Shown: positions 53,102-62,444, numbered from the stretch's first letter. The stretch: 64,000 nucleotides of DNA from CAVXFL01 sp963761015 (GCA_963761015.1 CAVXFL010000020.1:186001-250000), one strand, 5' to 3'. Translations and numbers: made by a program. The notes: a model not told the origin generated them from the letters alone.

Positions 53102-53416
53102 CTATGGTAAGCAGCTCAGATTTGTTCCGGCGATCTCGGTGGCGATCATAGGGTCGTTGGCCGGACAGAGGATCGGAACGGAGCCGGCGGTCGCGCCTGG
53201 CGCGGCGCCGCCGGCGCTCGGGGCACCGCCCGCTCGCGTCGGCATTGTCGTGGTCGGCGTGGCAATGCTGCCGGAAACGACGCTGTTGCCGCCGACGACG
53301 TTGCCCACGGCGCCAGTCGCCAAGCTGCCGCCGGGCGCAGCCGTCGCGGCCACCTGCGCCATCGCCGGGCCGCATAGGCACGCAAGCATGAACAGGGCGA
53401 TCGCGAAACTCGGCAT
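53102..53416 (-). CDS. Hypothetical exported protein
   Basis: 104 residues from ATG 53416 (the frame extends to a TTG at 53434). A signal peptide, MPSFAIALFMLACLCGPAMA, precedes a low-complexity Gly/Ala/Thr/Ser/Val region (NVVGGNSVVSGSIATPTTTM). Near the end are two cysteines (PILCPANDPMIATEI, NLSCLP) that could form a disulfide. Similar short signal-peptide proteins with a repetitive middle are common in this group. Function unknown. Confidence 0.6.
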   Translation of the reverse strand: MPSFAIALFMLACLCGPAMAQVAATAAPGGSLATGAVGNVVGGNSVVSGSIATPTTTMPTRAGGAPSAGGAAPGATAGSVPILCPANDPMIATEIAGTNLSCLP

Positions 53417-53536
53417 GCGACTCGTCCACGACAATCGGCCCTAATGTCGCGGCGGATCCGCGAATGCGCAAGCCATGGACGCGGCATAGGCGTCGGCGCA
53501 TTCTCGACTTTCGGGCTGCCGGCAGGGGAACGCGGC

Positions 53537-55267
53537 ATGAGCGGCGGGATGCGCAAGGGACTGACGAGCTATGGCGACGCGGCGTTTTCGCTGTTTCTGC
53601 GCAAGGCCTTCATCAAGGCCATGGGGTTTTCCGACGACGCGCTCTCCCGCCCGATCATCGGCATCGCCGATACCGGCAGCGACTTCAACCCCTGTCACGG
53701 CAATGTGCCGCGCCTGATCGAGGCGGCGAAGCGCGGAATCATGCTGGCGGGCGGGCTGCCGATGGCATTCCCCACCATCTCCATCCACGAGGCTTTCGCT
53801 TATCCCACGAGCATGTATCTGCGCAATTTGATGGCGATGGATACCGAGGAGATGATCCGCGCGCAGCCGATGGACGCGGTGCTGCTGATCGGCGGCTGCG
53901 ACAAGACCATTCCGGCGCAACTGATGGCGGCGGCGAGCGTGGATTTGCCGGCGATCGTGCTGCCGGTCGGGCCGATGCTGGTCGGCCACTACAAGGGCGA
54001 GGTGCTCGGCGCCTGCACCGACTGCCGCCGGTTATGGGCGCGGTTTCGCGCCGGCGAACTGGGCGAGGCGGAGATCGAAGAGGTGAACGCCCGGCTTGCG
54101 CCCACACACGGCACCTGCATGGTCATGGGCACCGCGAGCACCGTTGCCTGCATGACCGAGGCGCTGGGAATGACGCTGCCGGGGGCCGCCAGCATTCCGG
54201 CTACCCATGCGGATCGGGTGCGCGCCGCCGAGGCGAGCGGCCGCGCCGCGGTTGCGCTCGCCAAATCCGGGCTCAAGCCGAGCGACATCATGACGCGCGC
54301 GGCGTTCCGCAACGCGCTGACCGTGTTGCAGGCGATCGGCGGCTCCACCAATGGGTTGATTCATTTCACCGCCGCCGCCGGACGGCTCGGCATCGACATC
54401 GATCTGGAGGAGTTCGACCGGCTTGGCCGCGAAGTACCGGTGCTGGTCGATCTGAAGCCCTCGGGCGAGCATTACATGGAGGATTTTCACTGGGCTGGCG
54501 GCGTGCCGCGTCTGTTGCGCGAGTTGGCGCCGTTCCTGGACACCGGCTGCACGACCGTCACCGGGCAGCCGCTCGCGCGCGCCATCGCCGCCGCCGAGGA
54601 CGTGCCCGGCCAGACGGTCATCCGTTCTCCGGTCGACCCGATCAGCCGGGGCGGCGGATTGGCGGTGCTGCGCGGCAACGTCGCGCCCGGCGGCGCGCTC
54701 CTCAAGCGATCCGCCGCTTCCGCGAAGCTGTTGCGCCACGAAGGGCGGGCAATCGTGTTCGAAACGATCGAGGACATGACGCGGCGGATCGACGATCCGG
54801 CGCTGGAGGTCTCGGCCGACGACATCCTGGTGATGCGCAACGCCGGGCCCAAGGGCGCGCCCGGCATGCCGGAGGCCGGCTATATCCCGATCCCGCGCAA
54901 GCTGGCGCGCGCCGGGGTCAAGGACATGGTGCGGATTTCCGACGCGCGCATGAGCGGCACCGCGTTCGGCACCATCGTTCTGCATGTCACGCCCGAGGCC
55001 GCGGTTGGCGGCCCGCTGGCGCTCGTACGCACCGGCGACCGCATCCGGCTGGACGCCGAGGCGCGCACGATCGATCTGCTCGTCGAGCAGGCCGAACTGG
55101 GCCGGCGACGCGCGGAATGGCAGCCGCCTCCGCCGCGCCCCGAGGCCGCGCGCGGCTACGGCTGGCTGTTCCAGAACCATGTTCTGCAAGCGGATCAGGG
55201 GTGCGACTTCGATTTCTGCCGCGCTGACCGGGCGAGAACGGCCGAGAACGTCGGCGACAAATCATAA
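53537..55267 (+). CDS. IlvD/Edd family dehydratase, L-arabinonate-type
   Basis: 576-residue iron-sulfur dehydratase, start ATG 53537 (MSGGMRKGLTSYGDAAFSLF). Cluster cysteines are in IADTGSDFNPCHGNVPRLIE, LLIGGCDKTIPAQLMAAASV and HGTCMVMGTASTVACMTEAL; the catalytic serine region is SDARMSGTAFGTIVLHVTPE. The opening and the YPTSMYLRNLMAMDTEEMI segment match the 579-residue Rhizobium-type L-arabinonate dehydratases rather than IlvD of branched-chain synthesis. It probably dehydrates an aldonic acid and is a second, distinct sugar-acid dehydratase beside the XylD-like one at 42-44 kb. A hairpin follows its stop. Confidence 0.92.
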   Translation: MSGGMRKGLTSYGDAAFSLFLRKAFIKAMGFSDDALSRPIIGIADTGSDFNPCHGNVPRLIEAAKRGIMLAGGLPMAFPTISIHEAFAYPTSMYLRNLMAMDTEEMIRAQPMDAVLLIGGCDKTIPAQLMAAASVDLPAIVLPVGPMLVGHYKGEVLGACTDCRRLWARFRAGELGEAEIEEVNARLAPTHGTCMVMGTASTVACMTEALGMTLPGAASIPATHADRVRAAEASGRAAVALAKSGLKPSDIMTRAAFRNALTVLQAIGGSTNGLIHFTAAAGRLGIDIDLEEFDRLGREVPVLVDLKPSGEHYMEDFHWAGGVPRLLRELAPFLDTGCTTVTGQPLARAIAAAEDVPGQTVIRSPVDPISRGGGLAVLRGNVAPGGALLKRSAASAKLLRHEGRAIVFETIEDMTRRIDDPALEVSADDILVMRNAGPKGAPGMPEAGYIPIPRKLARAGVKDMVRISDARMSGTAFGTIVLHVTPEAAVGGPLALVRTGDRIRLDAEARTIDLLVEQAELGRRRAEWQPPPPRPEAARGYGWLFQNHVLQADQGCDFDFCRADRARTAENVGDKS

Positions 55268-55274
55268 GCTCGTT

Positions 55275-55295
55275 ATCCCCGTGGAATACGGGGAT
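55275..55295. terminator. Bidirectional terminator-like hairpin between the dehydratase and cfa
   Basis: ATCCCCGT and ACGGGGAT form a perfect 8-bp stem around GGAAT, starting 8 bases after the dehydratase stop and ending 16 bases before the cfa stop. No T tract on either side. The convergent position suits a shared terminator. Confidence 0.55.
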
Positions 55296-55310
55296 CAACG
55301 GCGGGGTCGA

Positions 55311-56546
55311 TCAAGCGACCTGCCGCGCCGACGCGACGGGCTGTTCGGCCGCAGCGATGTAGTCGCGCGCGAGCGGCACGGCGGCCTGCTCGCGGACCAG
55401 TTGAATTTGAAAATTCACGTGACCCTGGCGGCGGAACGCCAGTTCCGAGCCGGCCAGATAGAACTCGAACATGCGGCAGAACCGCTCGTCGTAGAGCGCG
55501 GCGATGGCATCGCGGTTGGCGGCGAAGCGGCGTCGCCAATGGCGCAAGGTTTCCGCGTAATGCAGCCGCAAAACCTCAATGTCGGTGACGATCAGGCCGG
55601 ATTTCTCGATCGGCGGCAACACCTCGCTCATGGCCGGCGAATAGCCACCGGGAAAAATGTACTTCGCCAGCCAGCGGTTCGTGCTGGCCGGCCCGTCGCT
55701 GCGGCCGATCGTATGCAGCAAAGCGACGCCATCTGGCGCCAGGCAGCGTTTCACCGTCTCGAAGAAGGCACGGTAGTGCACCAGCCCGACATGCTCGAAC
55801 ATGCCGACCGAAACGATGCGGTCGAACGTCCGGTCCATGGCGCGATAATCGAGCAGCTCGAAGGAGACGCGGTCGGCCAGGCCCTCGGCCTCGGCCCGCG
55901 CGCGGGATTCCGCCAGTTGCTCGGAGGAGAGCGTGATTCCGTGCACGCGCGCGCCGTAATCCCGTGCGAGGGTCAAGGCCAGCCCGCCCCAGCCGCTGCC
56001 GATGTCGAGCACCGTCATGCCCGGCCGGCCGAGCAGCAGCTTGGCGGCGATATGCCGCTTCTTGGCGGCCTGCGCCTCGTCCAGGGTTTCGTTACCGGTC
56101 GGGAAATACGCACAGGAGTACTGGCGGTCGCGGTCGAGGAACAGGCTGTACAACCGGCCGTTCAGGTCATAGTGGTGCGCCACGTTCCGGCGGGCGCGCG
56201 GGGCTGGGTTGAACTGGCTGAGCCGCCGCGCGCAGAGGCCGAGAAATTGCCGCAATTGCAGCGCCGGGTGTGCGCCGGCGGTGGTTGCCATGTTGGCGGT
56301 CAGCACGTCCAGCAGGTCGAATATGCCGCCATCGACCGGTCTGACGGTTCCGTCCATGTAGCATTCGCCGAACGCCAGCGCGGGATCGAACACCAGTCGC
56401 CGCACGGCGGCCGCGGTCGCGATGGCCATGCCCGCCCGTGGACCGGGCGCGCCGGCATAAGCGGTGGTCCGGCCGTCGGGCCAGACGACGCTCAACTGCC
56501 CGGTGGCGATGAACTGTCGGAGGATCGCGTCCAGCACGCGCTGCAT
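55311..56546 (-). CDS. cfa: Cyclopropane-fatty-acyl-phospholipid synthase family protein
   Basis: 411-residue SAM-dependent enzyme that adds a methylene bridge to unsaturated membrane acyl chains. ATG 56546 (TTG 56552 also in frame). The N-terminal domain holds FDPALAFGECYMDGTVRPVD, and NVAHHYDLNGRLYSLFLDRD leads into the catalytic domain. SAM binding is VLDIGSGWGGLALTLARDYG. The product-site segments SVGMFEHVGLVHYRAFFETV and IFPGGYSPAMSEVLPPIEKS match CFA synthases. It would help membrane stability in acid or stationary phase. Complete. Confidence 0.93.
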   Translation of the reverse strand: MQRVLDAILRQFIATGQLSVVWPDGRTTAYAGAPGPRAGMAIATAAAVRRLVFDPALAFGECYMDGTVRPVDGGIFDLLDVLTANMATTAGAHPALQLRQFLGLCARRLSQFNPAPRARRNVAHHYDLNGRLYSLFLDRDRQYSCAYFPTGNETLDEAQAAKKRHIAAKLLLGRPGMTVLDIGSGWGGLALTLARDYGARVHGITLSSEQLAESRARAEAEGLADRVSFELLDYRAMDRTFDRIVSVGMFEHVGLVHYRAFFETVKRCLAPDGVALLHTIGRSDGPASTNRWLAKYIFPGGYSPAMSEVLPPIEKSGLIVTDIEVLRLHYAETLRHWRRRFAANRDAIAALYDERFCRMFEFYLAGSELAFRRQGHVNFQIQLVREQAAVPLARDYIAAAEQPVASARQVA

Positions 56547-56685
56547 GGCCAACCCCGTATCGTCGCGAGAATCGGCGCGGCAGAATGCGCAATGCCGCGC
56601 CGGTCGTCAAAACTTTCGGCCGAAGCGAGCCAAGCCCGCCGACCCCCGCCGAGACCCGGCGGACGGCAATGCGCCTGAACGCGCG

Positions 56686-57645
56686 CTAAATCCAGCCCTT
56701 CAGTCGAAACCAGATCAGGGGAATCAGGATGCTGATCGCGATCATCGCCCAACCCCAGGCATATCCCCAGGCCCAGTCGTATTCCGGCATGGACTTGAAA
56801 TTCATGCCGTAAAGGCCGACGACGAAGGTGGGCGGAATGCCCGCGACCGAAACCACGGTCAGCACCCGGAACGTATCGTTCTGCTCGATATTGATGAACC
56901 CCAGGACGGCGTCGAGCAGGAAGCCGATCTTGGCCGTCAGTTGCTGGTCGTAGTCGTTCAAGGACGCGATGTCCTGACGCGCCCTGGTCAGCCGCTCCTT
57001 GATCGCCCCCGGCAGCCAGGCGGCGGTCTGCTGCGCATAAGCGACGATCCGGCCGAGCCCGAGTAGCGTATCCCGCAAGTTGCCGAGCGTGTCCCCGAGT
57101 TGGCCGACGCTGGTCAGGGTCCGGCGCTGATCGACGTTGTTGCCCCGGGAGCTTTTGCGTCGTTCCGGGTCCTCACGGCGGAACGTGTGCCTGGACAAGG
57201 CATCCAGATCCGCCCCGGCGCGCTCGAGCACATCCGCCACGCGATCGACGAGGGCCTCGATGATTCCGGCGAATGCTTCCGCGCCGGATGCATCCTTGGC
57301 CTGCGCGAACTGTCCCGCGAACATATCGAAAACAGGGACCTCGGCGAAGCGGATGGTTACCAATTTGTGTTCCGACAACACGAAGCCGACCGGGGTCACC
57401 GCGGAGTGACCTGTGGGATCGCGATAGGCGATCGGGGAGTTGAGGTAGAGAACGCCGTCGTCGGTCGAGACCCGGCTCGAATTCTCGATTTCGGCGATGT
57501 CGTCGCGCGTGGGCAGGCCGAATCCTGTTGCGTGTTCAGCTGCTGCGCGCTCCTGATCCGTCGGATTGACCAGATCGAGCCAAACCGCGTCGGGCGCGGA
57601 ATCGATCGATGCGCGGGCGTTCCCGCTGGTAATGGCAAACAGCAT
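56686..57645 (-). CDS. corA: CorA family Mg2+/Co2+ (divalent cation) transporter
   Basis: 319 residues. The large cytoplasmic N-terminal funnel (WLDLVNPTDQERAAAEHATG, DIAEIENSSRVSTDDGVLYL) precedes long helices. The last 75 residues include NDTFRVLTVVSVAGIPPTFV and the selectivity signature YGMNF followed by a second span (WGYAWGWAMIAISILIPLIW). The periplasmic loop MNFKSMPEYDW is the typical one. Forms a pentameric channel. ATG 57645. Confidence 0.94.
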   Translation of the reverse strand: MLFAITSGNARASIDSAPDAVWLDLVNPTDQERAAAEHATGFGLPTRDDIAEIENSSRVSTDDGVLYLNSPIAYRDPTGHSAVTPVGFVLSEHKLVTIRFAEVPVFDMFAGQFAQAKDASGAEAFAGIIEALVDRVADVLERAGADLDALSRHTFRREDPERRKSSRGNNVDQRRTLTSVGQLGDTLGNLRDTLLGLGRIVAYAQQTAAWLPGAIKERLTRARQDIASLNDYDQQLTAKIGFLLDAVLGFINIEQNDTFRVLTVVSVAGIPPTFVVGLYGMNFKSMPEYDWAWGYAWGWAMIAISILIPLIWFRLKGWI

Positions 57646-57690
57646 GAGGATCCTTTGGCCGCCCGGCTGCCCTGGGAATGCCGGTAACGA

Positions 57691-58416
57691 TCAGGCCGGA
57701 GGCGCCACGGACAGCCCACGCACGTTGTGCCGTTCGATCAGGCGGGCGACCAGGCCGGAGATCTTCGCCTCCTCGACGAACTCGCGCAGGAACGCGGCAC
57801 CGGCGACGTTCTTGCGGGGCGTGCCGACCGCCTGCTGCACCGCGGTGAACCTGCCGTCGAGAATGCGGGCGCCCGGCAGGTTTTGCAGATCCGCAAGCAA
57901 TCGAGGCTTCAAGCCGGCGAGCGCATCCAATTTGTCGCGGACGAACTGTTCGTAAGCGCTATCGAGGCTGTCGGACCGGACCAGTTCGGCGTGCTTGATG
58001 TTCCGATCGAGCCAGAGTCCGTAGGCGCTGCGGCCGGTTACCGCGATGCGCACACCCGCGGCGTCGACATCGGCGATCGCTTGCAGAAGCGACCCCGCCG
58101 GCACGAGATATGTCGCTTCGATCTCGGCATAGGCGGGAGAAAACGTGATCGCCTCGGCGCGCTGCGGTTCCGCGCCGATCAGCCCCACATCCCAGGCGCC
58201 CTCGCCGGCCGCATCCGCCAGTTCACCCGGCGATTTGAACGGCACGTACTTCACCGGCACGCCCAGGCGGAGCGCGATCTCGCGCGCCATGTCCGGCGCG
58301 ACACCCTCGGGATCCCCGGCCGGGCTTCTTCCGGTTACCAGCAGGAAATTCGACAGGTTGATGCCGGCGCGCAAAACGCCGGTCGGCGCAAGCTCGGTGA
58401 TAACGTCGGGGGACAT
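57691..58416 (-). CDS. Periplasmic-binding-protein-like (SBP_bac_3) domain without a signal peptide
   Basis: 241 residues with the fold of polar amino-acid ABC transporter binding proteins: LRAGINLSNFLLVTG, GVAPDMAREIALRLGVPVKY, AWDVGLIGAEPQRAEAITFS and AYLVPAGS-type strand, ending GAAFLREFVEEAKISGLVAR. The chain begins at MSPDVITELAPTGVLRAGIN, with no export signal in any upstream frame. No permease or ATPase gene is adjacent. It may act in the cytoplasm, as shown for few relatives, or its signal has been lost. Substrate unknown. Confidence 0.8.
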   Translation of the reverse strand: MSPDVITELAPTGVLRAGINLSNFLLVTGRSPAGDPEGVAPDMAREIALRLGVPVKYVPFKSPGELADAAGEGAWDVGLIGAEPQRAEAITFSPAYAEIEATYLVPAGSLLQAIADVDAAGVRIAVTGRSAYGLWLDRNIKHAELVRSDSLDSAYEQFVRDKLDALAGLKPRLLADLQNLPGARILDGRFTAVQQAVGTPRKNVAGAAFLREFVEEAKISGLVARLIERHNVRGLSVAPPA

Positions 58417-58537
58417 ACGGGTTGCCGTCCGATATGATTAGCCGAGGGCATTCTGCTTTGGGCGATCCCGACGGGCAAGGCAGTCGGGGCTTGCGGCGCG
58501 GTTCGGCGGCTTCGCCCCGCGCTCGAATGTTGCTGCG

Positions 58538-59224
58538 TCAACCAGTCGCCGATGCCCATAGCGGCTCCTTCAGGCGCGCGACGAACGCGGCATGGGCGGC
58601 CAGTTCGGCCTCGGTGGGCAGGATCGGGCGGGGCCTGCGCCCACGCGGCCCCTCGTAAACCACGATCGGCAGCGCCGCCGTTTCCGGCCCGGCCAGTATC
58701 AGCCCGCGCTGGCGCCCGCCGGTGAGTTCCACGTACACGTCGGCAAGCAGCCGGCAATCGAGCAGCGCGTTGTGCGTGGTGCGCGCGGAAACATCGATGC
58801 CGAAACGGCGGCACAGCGCGTCCAGGCTGTTCGGCATCCCGGGAAACCGGGTACGCGCGAGTTCCAGGGTGCAGAGCATGCGCGCCGGGTCGAGCCGCGA
58901 CATGCCCAGGCGGGCCAATTCCGCGTCTAGGAAGGCGAAATCGAATGCCGCATTGTGCGCGATCAGCTTGCCGTCGCCCAGAAATTCGAGCAACTCCGTC
59001 ACGATCTCGGCGAAGCGGGGCTTGCCGCGCAAGTGCAGCGCGGTGATGCCGTGCACGCGCACCACCTCGTCCGGCACGTCGCGCTGCGGATCGAGCAGCG
59101 TGTGATACTGCCGCCCGGTTGGCAGGTCGTTCACCAGTTCGAGCGCCGCCACCTCGATCACGCGGTCGCCCGCCCTGGGATCGAGTCCCGTCGTCTCGGT
59201 GTCGAACAGGACCGCGCGGCTCAT
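58538..59224 (-). CDS. dnaQ: DNA polymerase III epsilon subunit (3'-5' proofreading exonuclease)
   Basis: 228-residue DEDDh exonuclease. Exo I is VLFDTETTGLDPRAGDRVIE with Asp and Glu, Exo II LIAHNAAFDFAFLDAELARL, Exo III HNALLDCRLLADVYVELTGG with the final His and Asp. The C-terminal short tail that binds the alpha subunit is about 50 residues. Its ATG (59224) overlaps the coaE stop by four bases. Third gene of the aroE-coaE-dnaQ operon, an order common in alphaproteobacteria. Complete. Confidence 0.95.
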   Translation of the reverse strand: MSRAVLFDTETTGLDPRAGDRVIEVAALELVNDLPTGRQYHTLLDPQRDVPDEVVRVHGITALHLRGKPRFAEIVTELLEFLGDGKLIAHNAAFDFAFLDAELARLGMSRLDPARMLCTLELARTRFPGMPNSLDALCRRFGIDVSARTTHNALLDCRLLADVYVELTGGRQRGLILAGPETAALPIVVYEGPRGRRPRPILPTEAELAAHAAFVARLKEPLWASATG

Positions 59225-59805
59225 TGCAACTCGCGGATCGCGCGGCGCAGGACGCGCAGAGCGTGGTTCCGCGACAGGCCGGTCGGCACCACCACGTCGG
59301 CGCGGCGGCGCTTCTCCCGGTCGGGCATCTGGCGCGCGAGCACGGCGGCGATCTGCCGCTCGCTCATCAGCCCGCGCTTGCTGAGCCGCGCGGCTTGCAC
59401 GCGGGGCGGCGCCGATACGACGACGACCCGGTCCGCCCGCGATTCGCCGCCGGTTTCGAACAGCAGCGGAATGTCCAGCACCACGACGCGCGCACCGCGG
59501 CGGCGCGCGCGGGCGATGAAGGCGTGCTCGGCCTGGCGCACGAGCGGATGCACGATCGCCTCCAGCCGCCGGAGCGCTTCCGGGTTGCCGAGCACCGCGC
59601 GTCGCAGCGCCTCGCGGTCGACGGCGCCGTGGCGGACCGTGCCGGGAAAGGCGCGCTCGATCGCCTTCACCGCCCGCCCGCCGCGCGCCTGCAGCGCGTG
59701 CACGGTGGCGTCGGCGTCGAACACCGGAATGCGCGCGCGGCGGAACGCGGCGGCCGCCGTCGATTTGCCCATGCCAATGCCGCCGGTGAGGGCGATGATA
59801 CGCAT
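59221..59805 (-). CDS. coaE: Dephospho-CoA kinase
   Basis: Last step of coenzyme A synthesis, phosphorylating dephospho-CoA; 194 residues from ATG 59805 (the frame opens at 59859 but its head lies in the aroE tail). P-loop: IIALTGGIGMGKSTAAAAFR. VFDADATVHALQARGGRAVK, VVVLDIPLLFETGGESRADR and LMSERQIAAVLARQMPDREK are the family's later blocks. Eight bases from aroE and overlapping dnaQ. Complete. Confidence 0.95.
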   Translation of the reverse strand: MRIIALTGGIGMGKSTAAAAFRRARIPVFDADATVHALQARGGRAVKAIERAFPGTVRHGAVDREALRRAVLGNPEALRRLEAIVHPLVRQAEHAFIARARRRGARVVVLDIPLLFETGGESRADRVVVVSAPPRVQAARLSKRGLMSERQIAAVLARQMPDREKRRRADVVVPTGLSRNHALRVLRRAIRELQ

Positions 59806-59812
59806 TCCGCGC

Positions 59813-60670
59813 TCAGTGTGACGCGCCGCCCAATTCGCGGTCCAGCAGGTCGGCGGCAACGAAACGATAAAGCTCCTCGTCCACCACGGGCTCGACCCCG
59901 AACCAGGCGGCGAAGCCGGGGCGGGCCTGGTGCAGCAACATGCCGAGGCCCTCCACGGCTCGCAGCCCGGCGTCGCTTGCCGCCCGCAGCAGCGGCGTCC
60001 GCAACGGCGTATACACGATGTCGGCCACCACCATGCCCGGCGCCGCGCGCGACAGGTCCAGCACGAGCGCCGGTGTTCCCTTCATGCCGGCGGAGGTCGT
60101 GTTCACCAGCAGCGCGTGGTCGGCCAGCGCATTCTCGCGCCGATCCCAGTCGATCACGGCGAGACCGGGCAGCGCAGCGAGGGCTTCGGCCTGCTCGCGG
60201 CGGCGGCTGGCGACCGCGACTGGCGCGCCCACCTCCATCAGCGCCGCCGCGATGGCACGCGCTGAGCCGCCGGCGCCCAGCAGCAAAGCCGGCCCCGCGG
60301 CCGGATCGACGCCGTGCTGGCGAAGGTTGGCGATGAAGCCGAACCCGTCGGTATTGCTGCCGAGGATGCGGCCGTCGCGAAAGACCAGCGTGTTCACCGC
60401 GCCGGCGCGGCGGGCGAACGGCTCCGCCTCGTCGCACAGCGCGAACGCGGCCTCCTTGTGCGGAACGGTGACGTTGGCGCCGGCGAACCCGGCGGCCGCG
60501 ACGCCTTGGATCGCGGCCGCCAATTGCGTGGGCCGCGTCGGCAACGGGACGTAGGCGCCGTCGATCCGGTAGCGTTCCAGCCACAACCCGTGCAGGCGCG
60601 GCGAGAGGCTGTGCGCTACCGGCCAGCCAAACACGCCGGCGACCCGGGCTTTTCCTGTGGGAATCGGCAT
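59813..60670 (-). CDS. aroE: Shikimate dehydrogenase
   Basis: NADPH enzyme reducing 3-dehydroshikimate; 285 residues. The start at ATG 60670 (MPIPTGKARVAGVFGWPVAH) is preferred to 60682 or 60736, which add unconserved residues. GWPVAHSLSPRLHGLWLERY is the substrate loop, ANVTVPHKEAAFALCDEAEP has the catalytic Lys, GAGGSARAIAAALMEVGAPV is the NADPH loop and AGMKGTPALVLDL follows. First gene of the operon with coaE and dnaQ, divergent from argG with about 108 bases between. Confidence 0.95.
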   Translation of the reverse strand: MPIPTGKARVAGVFGWPVAHSLSPRLHGLWLERYRIDGAYVPLPTRPTQLAAAIQGVAAAGFAGANVTVPHKEAAFALCDEAEPFARRAGAVNTLVFRDGRILGSNTDGFGFIANLRQHGVDPAAGPALLLGAGGSARAIAAALMEVGAPVAVASRRREQAEALAALPGLAVIDWDRRENALADHALLVNTTSAGMKGTPALVLDLSRAAPGMVVADIVYTPLRTPLLRAASDAGLRAVEGLGMLLHQARPGFAAWFGVEPVVDEELYRFVAADLLDRELGGASH

Positions 60671-60778
60671 GCACGGCAGCATCCATGCTGCGCGATTCGC
60701 GATCAAGCCGGCACGCGCGGCGCTTGCCGCGCCCATCCCGCCGGGCTACTCCGCGGCCACCGGGCGAGGGAGCGGGGG

Positions 60779-62008
60779 ATGCCGGCGAAGAGCGTAAAAA
60801 AGGTGGTGCTCGCCTATTCCGGCGGGCTCGATACCAGCGTCATCCTGCGCTGGCTGCAGACCACCTATCGCTGCGAAGTCGTCACCTTCACCGCCGATCT
60901 CGGCCAGGGCGAGGAGCTGGAGCCGGCGCGGCGCAAGGCCGAGCTGATGGGCGTGAAGCAGATCTTCGTCGAGGATCTGCGCGAGACGTTCGTGCGCGAC
61001 TTCGTCTTCCCGATGTTCCGCGCCAATGCGCTGTATGAAGGCCAGTATTTGCTCGGCACCTCGATCGCGCGTCCGCTGATCGCCGAGCGGCAGATCGAGA
61101 TCGCCGAGCGGGTGGGCGCGGACGCGGTGGCGCACGGCGCGACCGGCAAGGGCAACGACCAGGTCAGGTTCGAGCTGTCCTATTACTCGCTGAAGCCCGA
61201 CGTGACGGTGATCGCGCCCTGGCGCGAATGGGATTTGACCAGCCGCACGAAACTGCTGGACTTCGCCGCGGCGCACCAGATCCCGATCGCCAAGGACAAG
61301 CGCGGCGAGGCGCCGTTCAGCGTGGACGCCAACCTGCTGCACTCCTCCTCGGAGGGCAAAATCCTGGAAGATCCGGCGGTCGAGGCCGAGGAGATCGTTT
61401 ACCAGCGCACCATCCGCCCGGAGGATGCGCCGGACCAGCCAACCATCGTCGGCGTCGAGTTCGAGCGCGGCGATCCGGTGGCGATCGACGGGCAGAAACT
61501 CTCGCCCGCCACCCTGGTCGCGCGGCTGAACGAACTCGGACGCGCCAACGGCATCGGCCGGCTCGATCTCGTCGAGAACCGCTTCGTCGGCATGAAATCG
61601 CGCGGCGTCTACGAAACGCCGGGCGGCACGATCCTGCTGGCGGCGCACCGGGGCATCGAAAGCATCACGCTGGACCGCGAGGCAGCGCATCTGAAGGACG
61701 CGCTGATGCCGCGCTACGCCGAGTTGATCTACAACGGGCTCTGGTTCAGCCCCGAGCGGCGGATGCTGCAGGCGCTGATCGACGCGAGCCAGAAGTCCGT
61801 CACCGGCCGCGTGCGGCTGAAGCTGTACAAGGGCAACGCGACCGTCGTCGGACGCGAAAGTCCGAACAGCCTGTATTCGCTCAGCGTGGTGACGTTCGAG
61901 GAGGACCAGGGCGCCTACGACCAGCGCGACGCCGAGGGCTTCATCAAGCTCAACGCGCTGCGCCTGCGGCTTGGGGCGCTGGCGGGGCGGCGAGGAGGCT
62001 CGCTGTGA
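60779..62008 (+). CDS. argG: Argininosuccinate synthase
   Basis: ATP-dependent ligase joining citrulline and aspartate in arginine synthesis; 409 residues. ATG 60779 after GAGGGAGCGGGG; an upstream frame to 60314 is antisense to aroE. VVLAYSGGLDTSVILRWLQT is the PP-motif, VTFTADLGQGEELEPARRKA and AHGATGKGNDQVRFELSYYS the substrate sites, and YNGLWFSPERRMLQALIDAS the C-terminal block. It overlaps the next gene's start by one base (TGATG). Confidence 0.97.
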   Translation: MPAKSVKKVVLAYSGGLDTSVILRWLQTTYRCEVVTFTADLGQGEELEPARRKAELMGVKQIFVEDLRETFVRDFVFPMFRANALYEGQYLLGTSIARPLIAERQIEIAERVGADAVAHGATGKGNDQVRFELSYYSLKPDVTVIAPWREWDLTSRTKLLDFAAAHQIPIAKDKRGEAPFSVDANLLHSSSEGKILEDPAVEAEEIVYQRTIRPEDAPDQPTIVGVEFERGDPVAIDGQKLSPATLVARLNELGRANGIGRLDLVENRFVGMKSRGVYETPGGTILLAAHRGIESITLDREAAHLKDALMPRYAELIYNGLWFSPERRMLQALIDASQKSVTGRVRLKLYKGNATVVGRESPNSLYSLSVVTFEEDQGAYDQRDAEGFIKLNALRLRLGALAGRRGGSL

Positions 62009-62403
62009 TGGCGCGACCGCTGACCGCGTTGGCGCTGCTGGCGGTCGCGGTCGGGCCGGCGCATTCGGGCGGGGCAACCGAGTGCAGCAACGCGATGACG
62101 CAGACCGATCTGAACATCTGTTTCACCCAGGTCTATCGCCGGGCGGACACCGAGCTGAATCGCGTCTACGCTCAGTTGCGCGGACAGATCAGTCCCGCCG
62201 GCCAGACCTTGTTGCGTGACGCCGAGCGCGCCTGGATCGGCTATCGGGACAAGGAGTGCGACTTCGAAACCGCAGGCAGCGCGGGCGGGTCCATCCGTCC
62301 CATGCTGATCGCGCAATGCCTGACCGCGCTGACCAACCGGCGCATCGCGGAACTCGCGAACCAGCGCGATTGCAAGGAAGGCGATCTCTGCGGCGGGCAA
62401 TGA
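62008..62403 (+). CDS. DUF1311/LprI-like secreted protein
   Basis: 131 residues with a signal peptide (RPLTALALLAVAVGPAHSGG). The DUF1311 domain (lysozyme-inhibitor LprI-type N-terminal) is recognised by QTDLNICFTQVYRRADTELN and AQLRGQISPAGQTLLRDAER followed by AWIGYRDKECDFE, with cysteines spaced as in the family. The ATG is coupled to argG by TGATG overlap, which must reflect translation more than pathway. Likely periplasmic; a lysozyme-inhibitor role is only suggested by the family. Confidence 0.88.
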   Translation: MARPLTALALLAVAVGPAHSGGATECSNAMTQTDLNICFTQVYRRADTELNRVYAQLRGQISPAGQTLLRDAERAWIGYRDKECDFETAGSAGGSIRPMLIAQCLTALTNRRIAELANQRDCKEGDLCGGQ

Positions 62404-62444
62404 CGCCGACCCGGCGGAGGCGGAACCGGCTCGCGCCCGCCCGG

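Noticed and set aside
55271..55300. The hairpin CGTTATCCCCGTGGAATACGGGGATCAACG (read in pieces) resembles a type I-E CRISPR repeat.
   Set aside because: Only one copy exists, no spacer-repeat periodicity follows and no cas gene is in the window. It is better explained as a terminator between convergent genes.
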